Shown here in pieces: positions 19,974-26,131 of a DNA stretch of 30,030 bases. The stretch's first letter is position 1, and every line of letters begins with the position of its first letter. The notes beneath the pieces were generated by a model, which was not told the DNA's origin, searched no databases, and saw nothing but the letters and a program-made list of their open reading frames with translations. Both the position numbers and the translations under genes were made by a program. The DNA is from a virus: the IMG/VR virus record IMGVR_UViG_3300020215_000426, positions 1 through 30,030 of that record; one strand, 5' to 3'.

Positions 19974-20429
19974 ATGCCGGATTTCCAAGGAAACTCGGGC
20001 CGCGAGAACCGCGAACAGAACGCGATTCCGCGACGTGCTATGGCACAAGAAGGGGCACAGGGCGTCCTCTACGTCGTCTATTCCTACCACGGCTACACGA
20101 AGATCGGGCGGAGCCGGAACGTCGCGGCCAGACTGAAGCAAATCCGATGCGGCCATATCGGGCGGCTGTGCCTGCTCAGGCAGTTCCCCGGCATGGGGAA
20201 CCGCGAGGGCGAGGTCCATGCTGCGCTAGATCCGTGGCGCACGCATGGCGAGTGGTTCGCGGATACGCCACTCAGCCGCTTCATGCTGGCGGAAGTGACG
20301 GGCGCAGCGGACTTCGAATGGCCGGCGCACCCCAACAAGCACCGCGACGCCGACTTTGTGACGCCCGCCGAAATGGCATGGCTCCAGGCGATGATGAAGA
20401 AGCGTCCGGCAGGCGAGCGCCCTTGGTAG
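19974..20429 (+). CDS. T5orf172/GIY-YIG-like nuclease-fold protein
   Basis: From ATG 19974 (GAGG and GGGG upstream) the protein is 151 residues; ATG 20040 would give 129. The core GVLYVVYSYHGYTKIGRSRN (about 30-49), then VAARLKQIRC, the middle NREGEVHAALDPWRTHGEWF and the ending helix match the T5orf172/MUG113 branch of the GIY-YIG fold. The catalytic-type Tyr, Arg and Glu appear to be present. Such phage proteins are often called DNA-binding or putative nucleases. The start lies only 25 bp from the attachment core, so after integration its upstream sequence would change. Confidence 0.75.
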   Translation: MPDFQGNSGRENREQNAIPRRAMAQEGAQGVLYVVYSYHGYTKIGRSRNVAARLKQIRCGHIGRLCLLRQFPGMGNREGEVHAALDPWRTHGEWFADTPLSRFMLAEVTGAADFEWPAHPNKHRDADFVTPAEMAWLQAMMKKRPAGERPW

Positions 20430-20572
20430 CTGTTCCAAGCGCCCGGCGCCGCGCCATCCGTGCCACCGGGCGCCAGCGTGTGACGATCACCTCAGCGCCG
20501 CCCGATACCGCTCGCGCCAGCCCGGAACCCCCGGCCGGTCTGCCGCGTTCCTCGCGAATCCAGGAGGATGCC

Positions 20573-21058
20573 ATGGCGATTGGACGCTTCGTCGCGCCGG
20601 TTGCGGCGCCGGATAGCCCCGCGGCCGAGGCCGCCGCCCTGCCCCCGGCGCCCCCGCCGCCGGTCACGACCTTCCCCCGGGTGAGCGTCAGCGATGCGCG
20701 GGCTCTAGAGGGCGAGGTGCTGGTCTTCACGGTGACGATGGACCGCCCGGCCGCTTTCGACGTGACGGTGTACTACAACACGGTGAGCCGCACCGCGCTC
20801 GGCGGGCAGGACTTCCAGCCCTATACGGGGCTGCGCACCGATTACGTCGTCATCTCATCCGGGCAGACCAGCGCCGCCTTTACCGTGCAGTCTATCGAGG
20901 ACCGGCTGATCGAGCGGCATGAGACGTTTGAGGTGACCATTGGCACGAGCAAGGGCGCGGGCATCGCCGACGGCCGCGGCGTGGGGACGATCCTCAACGA
21001 TGATTTCGGCGGCCTGTCGCGGGGCTTCTTTCCGCAGGCGACGGACTGGGCGCTCTGA
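20573..21058 (+). CDS. Calx-beta domain protein, 161 aa
   Basis: ATG 20573 follows AGGAGG at ideal spacing. Residues 1-40 are Pro/Ala-rich. Residues about 40-148 form one complete Calx-beta domain: VSVSDARALEGEVLVFTVTM, FDVTVYYNTVSRTALGGQDF, VISSGQTSAAFTVQSIEDRL, then ERHETFEVTIGTSKG and the closing GVGTILNDD with calcium-binding-type acids. A short tail GFFPQATDWAL ends it. Calx-beta domains mediate calcium-stabilised adhesion, usually in large secreted proteins. A single-domain phage version may be a virion decoration or a lysogeny-expressed surface factor. No signal peptide is seen. Confidence 0.82.
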   Translation: MAIGRFVAPVAAPDSPAAEAAALPPAPPPPVTTFPRVSVSDARALEGEVLVFTVTMDRPAAFDVTVYYNTVSRTALGGQDFQPYTGLRTDYVVISSGQTSAAFTVQSIEDRLIERHETFEVTIGTSKGAGIADGRGVGTILNDDFGGLSRGFFPQATDWAL

Positions 21059-21093
21059 ACGCATGCCAGCCCGTCGCTGACTGGACATTGCCC

Positions 21094-21279
21094 TTATCGG
21101 CCATCGCGCCGCTCCATAAGACCGAGGATCAGCAAAGCCCCATTCAGTTCCGCCCGCGCGGTGGCGTAGTGGCCGAGCGTCACAGACTTTCGGGCGGCGT
21201 CCAGTTGAATGTCGAAATCCTCCCGGTCCAGTTGCCGCTCACGAAGCACCTTATCGAGTAGCGTCGTTTCCTTCGTCAT
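21094..21279 (-). CDS. Hypothetical protein, 61 aa
   Basis: ATG 21279 overlaps the serine-recombinase stop by 4 nt. The peptide MTKETTLLDKVLRERQLDRE continues into DFDIQLDAARKSVTLGHYAT and a final helix. It is helical and soluble. Coupling suggests it works with, or is regulated like, the recombinase. No family recognised. Confidence 0.6.
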   Translation of the reverse strand: MTKETTLLDKVLRERQLDREDFDIQLDAARKSVTLGHYATARAELNGALLILGLMERRDGR

Positions 21280-21869
21280 TCCTCTGCTCCTGAAAGGCGC
21301 ATGGCCCACGGCCCGCGCATCTGCGTGTAGAGGTGGCTGCGGCTGATCTTCCACTTCTCGGAGACCGCCACCACCGTCATCTCGCGAAGGTCTGCGATGA
21401 TCTGAGCCTCGTTCTCCGGCTTGATCTTCCAGTTACGCCGACCGCCCACGCGGCCTTCCTTCTTCGCCGCTTCCAGCCCAGCTTTCGTGCGCTCCCGGAT
21501 CAGGTCACGCTCGAACTCGGCGAAGGCTCCGATCATGTGAAACATCAGCCGGCCGGTCGGGGTGCCGGTGTCAATCGCCGTGGTCAGGATGCGAAGGTGG
21601 GCGCGCTTCTTCTCGATCCGGTCAGCGATCAACTTCAACTCCCAGAGGGAGCGGGCCAGACGGTCGAGCTTCCACGCGACCAGCGTGTCACCCTCGCGCA
21701 GCGCCTTGATCGCGGCCTCTAGGCCGGGGCGCTTCTTCCCCGCGCCAGAGAGCTTGTCGGAGTAGATGCGGCGGACGGCGACGCCGGCTTCGCGCAGGGC
21801 TTCGGTCTGTAGCCGAAGCTCCTGGTCCTCCGTCGAGACACGCGCGTAGCCGATCAGCACATTGGTCAT
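21276..21869 (-). CDS. Serine site-specific recombinase (resolvase/invertase family)
   Basis: From ATG 21869 the protein has 197 residues, the size of a small resolvase/invertase. The catalytic Ser12 lies in IGYARVSTEDQELRLQ. LVAWKLDRLARSLWEL (about 64-79), GRLMFHMIGAFAEFERDLIR (about 105-124) and the E-helix/arm are all in place. The C-terminal HTH is IIADLREMTVVAVSEKWKIS followed by RSHLY. It may invert or resolve a DNA segment of the phage, for example in tail or host-range genes. No paired crossover site was proved; the repeat at 22873-22969 is a candidate. It sits 1.3 kb from attP and has a different chemistry from the integrase. Confidence 0.9.
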   Translation of the reverse strand: MTNVLIGYARVSTEDQELRLQTEALREAGVAVRRIYSDKLSGAGKKRPGLEAAIKALREGDTLVAWKLDRLARSLWELKLIADRIEKKRAHLRILTTAIDTGTPTGRLMFHMIGAFAEFERDLIRERTKAGLEAAKKEGRVGGRRNWKIKPENEAQIIADLREMTVVAVSEKWKISRSHLYTQMRGPWAMRLSGAEE

Positions 21870-21923
21870 GGCTGTTGGTCGCACATCGTCAAACGAGGGT
21901 CAACAGAAAATCTCACAAGTTGC

Positions 21924-21952
21924 TTGACATTACCGCACAAGGCGGAATAGGG
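21924..21952 (+). promoter_or_regulatory. Sigma70-type promoter in the divergent region
   Basis: TTGACA (21924-21929), a 17-bp spacer and ATAGGG (21947-21952) match the arrangement at 1561-1589. It would drive the rightward 65-aa gene at 22003. The recombinase is transcribed the other way from the same intergenic region. Confidence 0.5.
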
Positions 21953-22002
21953 TGCCGACACAGGCCCGGAGACGGGTCGTGAGACAGACCCCGGAGGCTG
22001 CT

Positions 22003-22200
22003 GTGACTAGCTTGGAGCCGGTCAAGGTCCGCAAGCGCGAACGGCGCGGCGGCCGTCCCCGAGAGGGCCTCGACTACACCTGGACCGAATGGCAGGTCGT
22101 CAGCGGGCGCCGGGTAGTGAGCCGACATGACACGGAGCGGTTTGCACGTGAGGCTGCTGAAAGGCTCTCCGATGCGCGCCGTACCCGAGTTGCCCGCTAA
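22003..22200 (+). CDS. Small basic protein, 65 aa
   Basis: GTG 22003 has GGAGG 5 nt upstream; an in-frame GTG at 21952 lies over the promoter and is less likely. The sequence MTSLEPVKVRKRERRGGRPR is very basic, followed by EGLDYTWTEWQVVSGRRVVS and a helical end with ERFAREAAERLSD. It may bind nucleic acid. It is the only rightward gene in this lysis/tail part and has its own promoter. Confidence 0.6.
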   Translation: MTSLEPVKVRKRERRGGRPREGLDYTWTEWQVVSGRRVVSRHDTERFAREAAERLSDARRTRVAR

Positions 22201-22266
22201 ACCCCCGTACGCGCGAAAGGCGCCGAGCGGTCTCCCACCCAGCGCCTCGCTTGATTCTCGCGGCCG

Positions 22267-23025
22267 TCAGAGCGCCCGCATCGCCGCCTCGTATCGCTTG
22301 AGCACGTCGTCCAGGCCGTTCAGCCCGCCGTTCACGCGGCGGCGCACGGCCTTGATGTCGCCCGTATCGGCGAGCTCGTTGCAGCCCGCGTCCTGCCACC
22401 ACCAGGCAGCCGTCTCGGCCGCGCCATCGGGCGTGATGATCCAGCGCAGGAACTCGTCCAGCGGATGCGCGAGCGCCGCGGCAGCGCGTTCGTAGTTCGC
22501 CCGGCCGGTGAGCTGGATCAGGCCGCGCCCGCGGAACAGGAAGCCATCCCCCGGCACGATGTTGCCGAGCCTGCCGCTATAGACCTTCTCGGCGATCCCG
22601 CGCTGGTCTGCCGCCTTGCCCACGCCGCGGCCGAGCCGCCGGGCCTCGTCCGCGTCGAACCGCGAGGGCCAGGTCCGCATCAGGCCCTCGGGGCTGTAGT
22701 CCAGGCTCTCGGTCAGCCGGCGGAACCCGCCCGTCTCGTGCAGCACGGTCGCCAGGAACGCCGCCGCGCGGGGCTTCGTGGTGATGCCCCGGCGCCGCAT
22801 GGCGCGGGCGAGCGGCGCGGCCCAGGCGTCCGGCTCGGCGGCGCCGAGCGCGCGCAGGAGGTCGGGCGTCACTGAAATTTCGCCGGATGTCACAACTCGC
22901 CCGCCCGCCCCTGTGTTTTCAAGGGGTTGACGAGGGCCAGATGTCACAACTCCATCCGGTGAAATTTCACCGCGGGGCCGGAACAGCGCCGCCAGCGCGC
23001 GGAGCAGGTCGGAGAGCCAGGTCAT
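22267..23025 (-). CDS. Endolysin, GH19 chitinase-like (lysozyme)
   Basis: ATG 23025 overlaps the spanin stop by 4 nt (MTWLSDLLRALAAL), giving 252 residues. Residues 1-50 carry a short hydrophobic start and a repeat-bearing linker. The catalytic domain shows AAFLATVLHETGGFRRLTES with the GH19 catalytic-type Glu, YSGRLGN, the landmark GRGLIQLTGRANYERAA, and the end VRRRVNGGLNGLDDVLKRYE. GH19-type phage enzymes hydrolyse peptidoglycan glycan strands. The hydrophobic N-terminus might act as a signal-arrest segment, but this is uncertain. Its place beside spanin and holin genes fits a lysis cassette. Confidence 0.85.
   Translation of the reverse strand: MTWLSDLLRALAALFRPRGEISPDGVVTSGPRQPLENTGAGGRVVTSGEISVTPDLLRALGAAEPDAWAAPLARAMRRRGITTKPRAAAFLATVLHETGGFRRLTESLDYSPEGLMRTWPSRFDADEARRLGRGVGKAADQRGIAEKVYSGRLGNIVPGDGFLFRGRGLIQLTGRANYERAAAALAHPLDEFLRWIITPDGAAETAAWWWQDAGCNELADTGDIKAVRRRVNGGLNGLDDVLKRYEAAMRAL
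22873..22969. repeat. Composite inverted and direct repeat inside the endolysin gene
   Basis: TGAAATTTCGCCGGATG (22873-22889) and its near-exact inverse CATCCGGTGAAATTTCA (22953-22969) flank two direct copies of GATGTCACAACTC (22886-22898 and 22940-22952). The elements abut or overlap, making an ordered, less GC-rich motif within the linker-coding part of the endolysin. Such order suggests a binding or recombination site. Confidence 0.7.
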
Positions 23026-23270
23026 GCGCACACCGCCCGCCAGCGGGCGCGGTAGGACGCCAGCTCCTCGATCATCCGATGCACCGGGCTCGCCGCCGGC
23101 AGCCCGTCCAGGTCCGCGAGCGCCCGCAACTGCGCCGCGGCGTCATACGGCACCGGCCGCGCGAAGGCCCGGCAGGCGCCGTCAGAAGTCGCCCCGCCGC
23201 AGCCGCTCACGAGCGCCGCCATCATCGCGCAGGCGACGATCCGCGTCCTGCGCCCGATCCACTGCCGCAT
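23022..23270 (-). CDS. Rz1-like outer-membrane spanin lipoprotein (putative)
   Basis: An 82-residue lipoprotein: basic start MRQWIGRRTR, hydrophobic core IVACAMMAALVSGC with the lipobox Cys24, then a short mature part (GGATSDGACRAFARPVPYDA and a helical end). It overlaps the i-spanin-like gene in another frame by 89 nt, the classic Rz/Rz1 arrangement. The mature protein is less Pro-rich than typical Rz1, so the call leans on context. It would sit in the outer membrane and join the Rz-like protein for the last lysis step. Confidence 0.65.
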   Translation of the reverse strand: MRQWIGRRTRIVACAMMAALVSGCGGATSDGACRAFARPVPYDAAAQLRALADLDGLPAASPVHRMIEELASYRARWRAVCA

Positions 23271-23424
23271 TGTCCCTCGCCTCCTGCACCCGCTCGGCCA
23301 TCCGCCGCCCCTCGCGCCGCTGCCAGGCGCCGAAGGTCACCACGGCCATCACCACCGCGCCGGCCATCGCCAGCGCCCGCCCGATCCGCGAGGTCGCGAA
23401 CCAGAGCGCCACGGTCGCGATCAC
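23182..23424 (-). CDS. Rz-like inner-membrane spanin (putative)
   Basis: GTG 23424 overlaps the holin stop (GTGA). The 80-residue product has a membrane segment (LWFATSRIGRALAMAGAVVM, about 7-26, continuing a few residues) followed by a coiled-coil-rich, charged periplasmic part (RREGRRMAERVQEARDNAAV, then RAQDADRRLRD). This is the i-spanin layout. The overlapping lipoprotein gene supports it. An N-in, C-out topology is expected. Confidence 0.65.
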   Translation of the reverse strand: MIATVALWFATSRIGRALAMAGAVVMAVVTFGAWQRREGRRMAERVQEARDNAAVDRAQDADRRLRDDGGARERLRRGDF

Positions 23425-23627
23425 GGCTCGGCCTTCGCGCGCTTGAGGATCAGCAGCGCCCCGGCCACGATCCCGCCCATCGCCGTCACGCGACCGCCGA
23501 ACTCGACCAGCTGCTCCGTCGTGAAGAAAAACACCCCCACCAGCCCGCCGGCGCAGATCGCGCCGCCGAGCCACGTCGTCCACTCGCGCAGGGCCTCCGC
23601 GCGCAGCGTGCGCAGGTCGTGCCACAT
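23421..23627 (-). CDS. Holin-like small membrane protein, 68 aa
   Basis: ATG 23627, with GGAGG 7 nt upstream. The protein starts with an amphipathic, charged stretch (MWHDLRTLRAEALREWTTW), then has two hydrophobic segments: LGGAICAGGLVGVFFFTT (about 20-37) and VTAMGGIVAGALLIL (about 47-61). The end KRAKAEP is positively charged. Two membrane helices, short length and the place before spanin and endolysin genes fit a class II holin that triggers lysis. The first 29 codons are duplicated at 23803-23889. Confidence 0.68.
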   Translation of the reverse strand: MWHDLRTLRAEALREWTTWLGGAICAGGLVGVFFFTTEQLVEFGGRVTAMGGIVAGALLILKRAKAEP

Positions 23628-23800
23628 CACGCGGCCTCCTTCGGGATGGGCCGGCTGCCGGCCTTCACGCGAATGCGGGGCTTCGCGAGTTTGCGGGCAA
23701 GATCGTGCGCACACTCGCGGCAGATCGCCGGGCCTCCGCAGCGCGCCTTGATGCCGTCCGCACGCGGGAAGACATGGCCGTGCCCAGTGTTGCCGTTCAC
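23627..23800 (-). CDS. Cys-containing hypothetical protein, 57 aa
   Basis: GTG 23800 overlaps the truncated holin stop (GTGA). The protein MNGNTGHGHVFPRADGIKAR continues with CGGPAICRECAHDLARKLAK and a basic end. The CxxxxxCxxC pattern suggests a small zinc-binding protein. It ends at the holin start codon. No family recognised. A different 61-aa Cys-rich protein lies just upstream. Confidence 0.55.
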   Translation of the reverse strand: MNGNTGHGHVFPRADGIKARCGGPAICRECAHDLARKLAKPRIRVKAGSRPIPKEAA

Positions 23801-23889
23801 AGCAGCCCGCCCGCGCAGATCGCGCCGCCGAGCCAGGTCGTCCACTCGCGCAGGGCCTCCGCGCGCAGCGTGTGCAGGTCGTGCCACAT
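23797..23889 (-). pseudogene. Truncated holin duplicate, 30 aa
   Basis: ATG 23889 (GGAGACGG upstream) encodes a 30-residue peptide identical to the holin start except Arg6 to His, up to CAGG, then LL and stop. The second membrane segment is lost and the first is cut short. It retains a ribosome-binding site, so it may still be translated as a membrane-associated peptide that interferes with the holin. Otherwise it is duplication debris. Confidence 0.65.
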
Positions 23890-23956
23890 GGGCCGTCTCC
23901 GGGTTGTGGGAGGATCAGCGCCCGCGCGGGGCGCCGCTTCGCCGTGGCGGCGGAAG

Positions 23957-24142
23957 CTACTTCGCGGTCCTGCGGACGATGTGCCGCTCGACGGCGCGGA
24001 TGACCTTGCGCGCGGTGGTCAGGCAGGCATGGCACGGGCCGGTCGTCCGATTGCTGCCGCAGTTGCCGGGGCAGAGGCCCCAGGCGCCCGCGACGACGCG
24101 CGGGTCGCGCAGCAGATCGGCGTGTGTCGGTTCGCCGCTCAC
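23957..24142 (-). CDS. Cys-rich hypothetical protein, 61 aa
   Basis: GTG 24142 overlaps the stop of the secreted-protein gene (GTGA). It encodes MSGEPTHADLLRDPRVVAGA, then WGLCPGNCGSNRTTGPCHAC with four cysteines spaced for a zinc knuckle, then a basic helix with TARKVIRAVERHIVRR. Small zinc-binding phage proteins of this type often bind nucleic acids. No family recognised. Confidence 0.6.
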   Translation of the reverse strand: MSGEPTHADLLRDPRVVAGAWGLCPGNCGSNRTTGPCHACLTTARKVIRAVERHIVRRTAK

Positions 24143-24630
24143 AGCAGCGGGGCGGGCATCAGACACCAGATCACCATTCGACTGCCGCGCGAGCCCTGGA
24201 TGACGTGCCGTCCGTCCGGCTCGCCGTAGCCCTGCCCCGGCACGGTGCGGAACAGCAGCGCCTCGCCATAGGGCGGCGGATCGTCCGGGTTCGGGCGCAT
24301 CAGGCGGCCTGGCGGGACGCGGAACCACTCGCCGCCGACCTCGACCTCGTAGCGCCCATTGACCATGCGCCAGCGCACGTCATGGAGGACTTCGACGTCG
24401 TTCGGGTTGCAGCAGAGCGCGCCGTCAATGGCCCGCTGCCGGCGCAGCCAGTCGTTGTGCATCGCGTGCAGCGGCGCGTGCTCCGGGTCGAAGTGCCCGC
24501 CATCGGCGAAGGCGTCCGGCGGCGCCGGGCCGTCCGAGCCGCTTTCCTGCCATTGCGAAACCGCCGGCCCAGCGAACGCCAGGACCAGCGCAGCGGCAAT
24601 GGCGCGCAGAAGCGCGCGTTGGCAACGCAT
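24139..24630 (-). CDS. Secreted hypothetical protein, 163 aa
   Basis: ATG 24630 (GGAGAA upstream) gives a clear signal peptide: MRCQRALLRAIAAALVLAFA followed by GPAVSQW, with cleavage likely after about residue 25. The mature part has HNDWLRRQRAIDGALCCNPN, then DVRWRMVNGRYEVEVGGEWF, RVPPGRLMRPNPDD and GEALLFRTV. An adjacent Cys pair and a later Cys are present. I recall similar secreted proteins from alphaproteobacterial prophages, but no characterised function. It may act in the periplasm during lysis or in the lysogen. Confidence 0.7.
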   Translation of the reverse strand: MRCQRALLRAIAAALVLAFAGPAVSQWQESGSDGPAPPDAFADGGHFDPEHAPLHAMHNDWLRRQRAIDGALCCNPNDVEVLHDVRWRMVNGRYEVEVGGEWFRVPPGRLMRPNPDDPPPYGEALLFRTVPGQGYGEPDGRHVIQGSRGSRMVIWCLMPAPLL

Positions 24631-24670
24631 GGGCTTCTCCATTGTGGGGCAGTCGGTTGAGATCAGCGGC

Positions 24671-24877
24671 TCACGGCCGCCGCATCGCCTCGGCGATCTC
24701 GCAGAGCGCCGTCCACACCGCGTCGCGCTCGCCGCGCTCGCCCCGCTGCTGCGCCATGTCCTCCACCGCCGCCGCGATGGTGCGCGCGAAGCACGGCCAG
24801 TCGGGCTTGGGCGAGGCGTAGTGCTCCCGCACCGCCGCCTGGATCACCGTATCCGGGTCGAGCCAGTCGGCGGCCAC
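24671..24877 (-). CDS. Hypothetical protein, 68 aa
   Basis: GTG 24877 lies just past the stop of the preceding gene. The helical product includes MAADWLDPDTVIQAAVREHY, FARTIAAAVEDMAQQRGERG and DAVWTALCEIAEAMRRP. No signal or membrane segment. No family recognised. It is followed by about 40 bp without a gene before the secreted protein. Confidence 0.58.
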   Translation of the reverse strand: MAADWLDPDTVIQAAVREHYASPKPDWPCFARTIAAAVEDMAQQRGERGERDAVWTALCEIAEAMRRP

Positions 24878-24878
24878 G

Positions 24879-25256
24879 TCAGGGCGCCGGCCGCGCCGAG
24901 TAATCAAGCCGGCGCTCGATGCGCTCCAGCGTGGTCTGCATGGCCCGCATCGTCGCCACCGCCTCAGCGGTGCGCTCCACCTGGACCAGCCGGGCCGCCG
25001 CGTCCTCGCGGTTCTGCCGTTCCAGCACCTCAAGCCGTTGCAGGAACTCGATACGGCTTGCGACACGGATGGCGTCCACCTCGTTGAAGCGCGCCGTGGT
25101 CAACGCCGCCTGCGTCTGGAGGTCCTTGACGCTTACGATGACCCATGAGCCGAGTGGCACGCCAATCAGGCTTGCGGCGATCATCGCGACCCGCGCCACT
25201 GCGGTCATGATCGTGTTGTTCGCAACCCGCTCCGCCAGGGTTTCCGCTCGCGACAT
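24879..25256 (-). CDS. Membrane-anchored coiled-coil protein, 125 aa
   Basis: ATG 25256 has GGAGGT 7 nt upstream (an ATG at 25271 overlaps that site). Residues about 15-45 contain a membrane segment (VARVAMIAASLIGVPLGSWV, then IVSV). A long coiled coil follows: IRVASRIEFLQRLEVLERQN and VQVERTAEAVATMRAMQTTL. Such proteins between the tail-fibre and lysis genes may be accessory lysis or holin-associated factors; evidence is positional. Confidence 0.63.
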   Translation of the reverse strand: MSRAETLAERVANNTIMTAVARVAMIAASLIGVPLGSWVIVSVKDLQTQAALTTARFNEVDAIRVASRIEFLQRLEVLERQNREDAAARLVQVERTAEAVATMRAMQTTLERIERRLDYSARPAP

Positions 25257-25271
25257 ACCGACCACCTCCAT

Positions 25272-25679
25272 TCACGCTGTGGGCCACACGATCAGCGCAG
25301 CGGCGCGCACCTCCGCATGCGTCGTGGCCGCCTCGATCCTGAGCTTGGCCGCCCGGCGGAGTGCCTTGATCGCGCTGCCCACGGCGCCCCAGGCATCGGC
25401 CTGGGCGACGATCTCGGCGGCGACGGCGGATGCGGCAGGCGCGGTGCCGGTGGCGATGTCCACCGCCTGCACCTCGGCCGCGAGGAATGGGTAGTCGGCC
25501 AGCACGGGCGCGGCAGCCGCCAGATAGGCCCGGGCCTGCGCCTCGGTGGCCTGGTATTCCAGCGCCTGCCCGGCGCCGGCCGTGATGAAGCGGAGCCGGG
25601 CGGCCTCGGCCTCGGCGTCCACGCGCGCGAGGGCAGCCGCCTTGGCGTCCGCAAGGGACGGGCCAAGATCAAGACGCAT
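25272..25679 (-). CDS. Tail-fibre-associated protein (DUF4376-like)
   Basis: A 135-residue helical protein rich in Ala. The opening LADAKAAALARVDAEAEAAR, then LRFITAGAGQALEYQATEAQ, ARAYLAAAAPVLADYPFLAA and the end with IKALRRAAKLRIEAATTHAE are typical of the DUF4376-like region of small phage tail/fibre-assembly proteins. It follows the two Ig-like tail proteins on the same strand. Role likely in tail-fibre assembly or as a virion component (inference). Confidence 0.62.
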   Translation of the reverse strand: MRLDLGPSLADAKAAALARVDAEAEAARLRFITAGAGQALEYQATEAQARAYLAAAAPVLADYPFLAAEVQAVDIATGTAPAASAVAAEIVAQADAWGAVGSAIKALRRAAKLRIEAATTHAEVRAAALIVWPTA

Positions 25680-25705
25680 GGCAGATGATGTCCCCCGGTA
25701 GTGGC

Positions 25706-26131
25706 CTAAGCCGCCGTGACCTTGCCCTTCCAGGGCTTGTGCGTCGGATTGGCGACGACGTGGATCGTGATCTCGCCGGGCGTGGTGCTCGTGACCGTCA
25801 CCGCGCCGCCCACGACGGCCGGCTCCGCGTTCACCGCGCCGCGCAGCCGCACCGTGGCCTCTTCCGGGAGGCCGGTGATCACGCTCTCGGCCACACCATT
25901 GGCCGCGATGGTCGGCGCGCTGATCTCTGCCTCGATCACGGTGCGCGCCACGATGGCGCTACCGTTCCACCGAAAACCCTGATGGTCGCTGTTGACGGAG
26001 GCGAGGGTCGGTGCCGACACCTCCACCGTGGCGCCGCCATCGGGCGCATAGGCCAGCGCCGGGCTGCCCTCGGGCGCCCGGCCCCACTGGACGATCACGC
26101 CGTCCGCGTTGGTCACAACATAGGGCTTCAT
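25706..26131 (-). CDS. Ig-like tail protein A, 141 aa
   Basis: ATG 26131 has GGAGG 7 nt upstream. The start MKPYVVTNADGVIVQWGRAP, then a short loop with YAPDGGATVEV, resembles small tail-fibre N-termini. The C-terminal 80 residues form a beta-sandwich, Ig-like unit: AEISAPTIAANGVAESVITG, then ATVRLRGAVNAEPAVVGGAV and TVTSTTPGEITIHVVANP. Protein B next door is a clear paralogue. Probably a fibre-tip or virion decoration protein. Confidence 0.7.
   Translation of the reverse strand: MKPYVVTNADGVIVQWGRAPEGSPALAYAPDGGATVEVSAPTLASVNSDHQGFRWNGSAIVARTVIEAEISAPTIAANGVAESVITGLPEEATVRLRGAVNAEPAVVGGAVTVTSTTPGEITIHVVANPTHKPWKGKVTAA

Larger units (their letters stand above)
23541..23889. repeat. 87-bp direct duplication of the holin 5' end
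   Basis: Segments 23541-23627 and 23803-23889 are 87 bp each and differ at three positions by eye. Each begins at a start codon with its own GGAG-type ribosome-binding site outside the repeat. The 57-aa gene lies between the copies. Confidence 0.85.

Noticed and set aside
19883-19990. A complete tRNA-Ser gene
   Set aside because: The D-arm and 5' acceptor strand are missing; the sequence beyond 19948 does not fold with the 3' half.
22887-24203. 438-codon plus-strand frame over the lysis genes
   Set aside because: Low-complexity Arg/Pro/Ala text opposite clear holin, spanin and endolysin genes.
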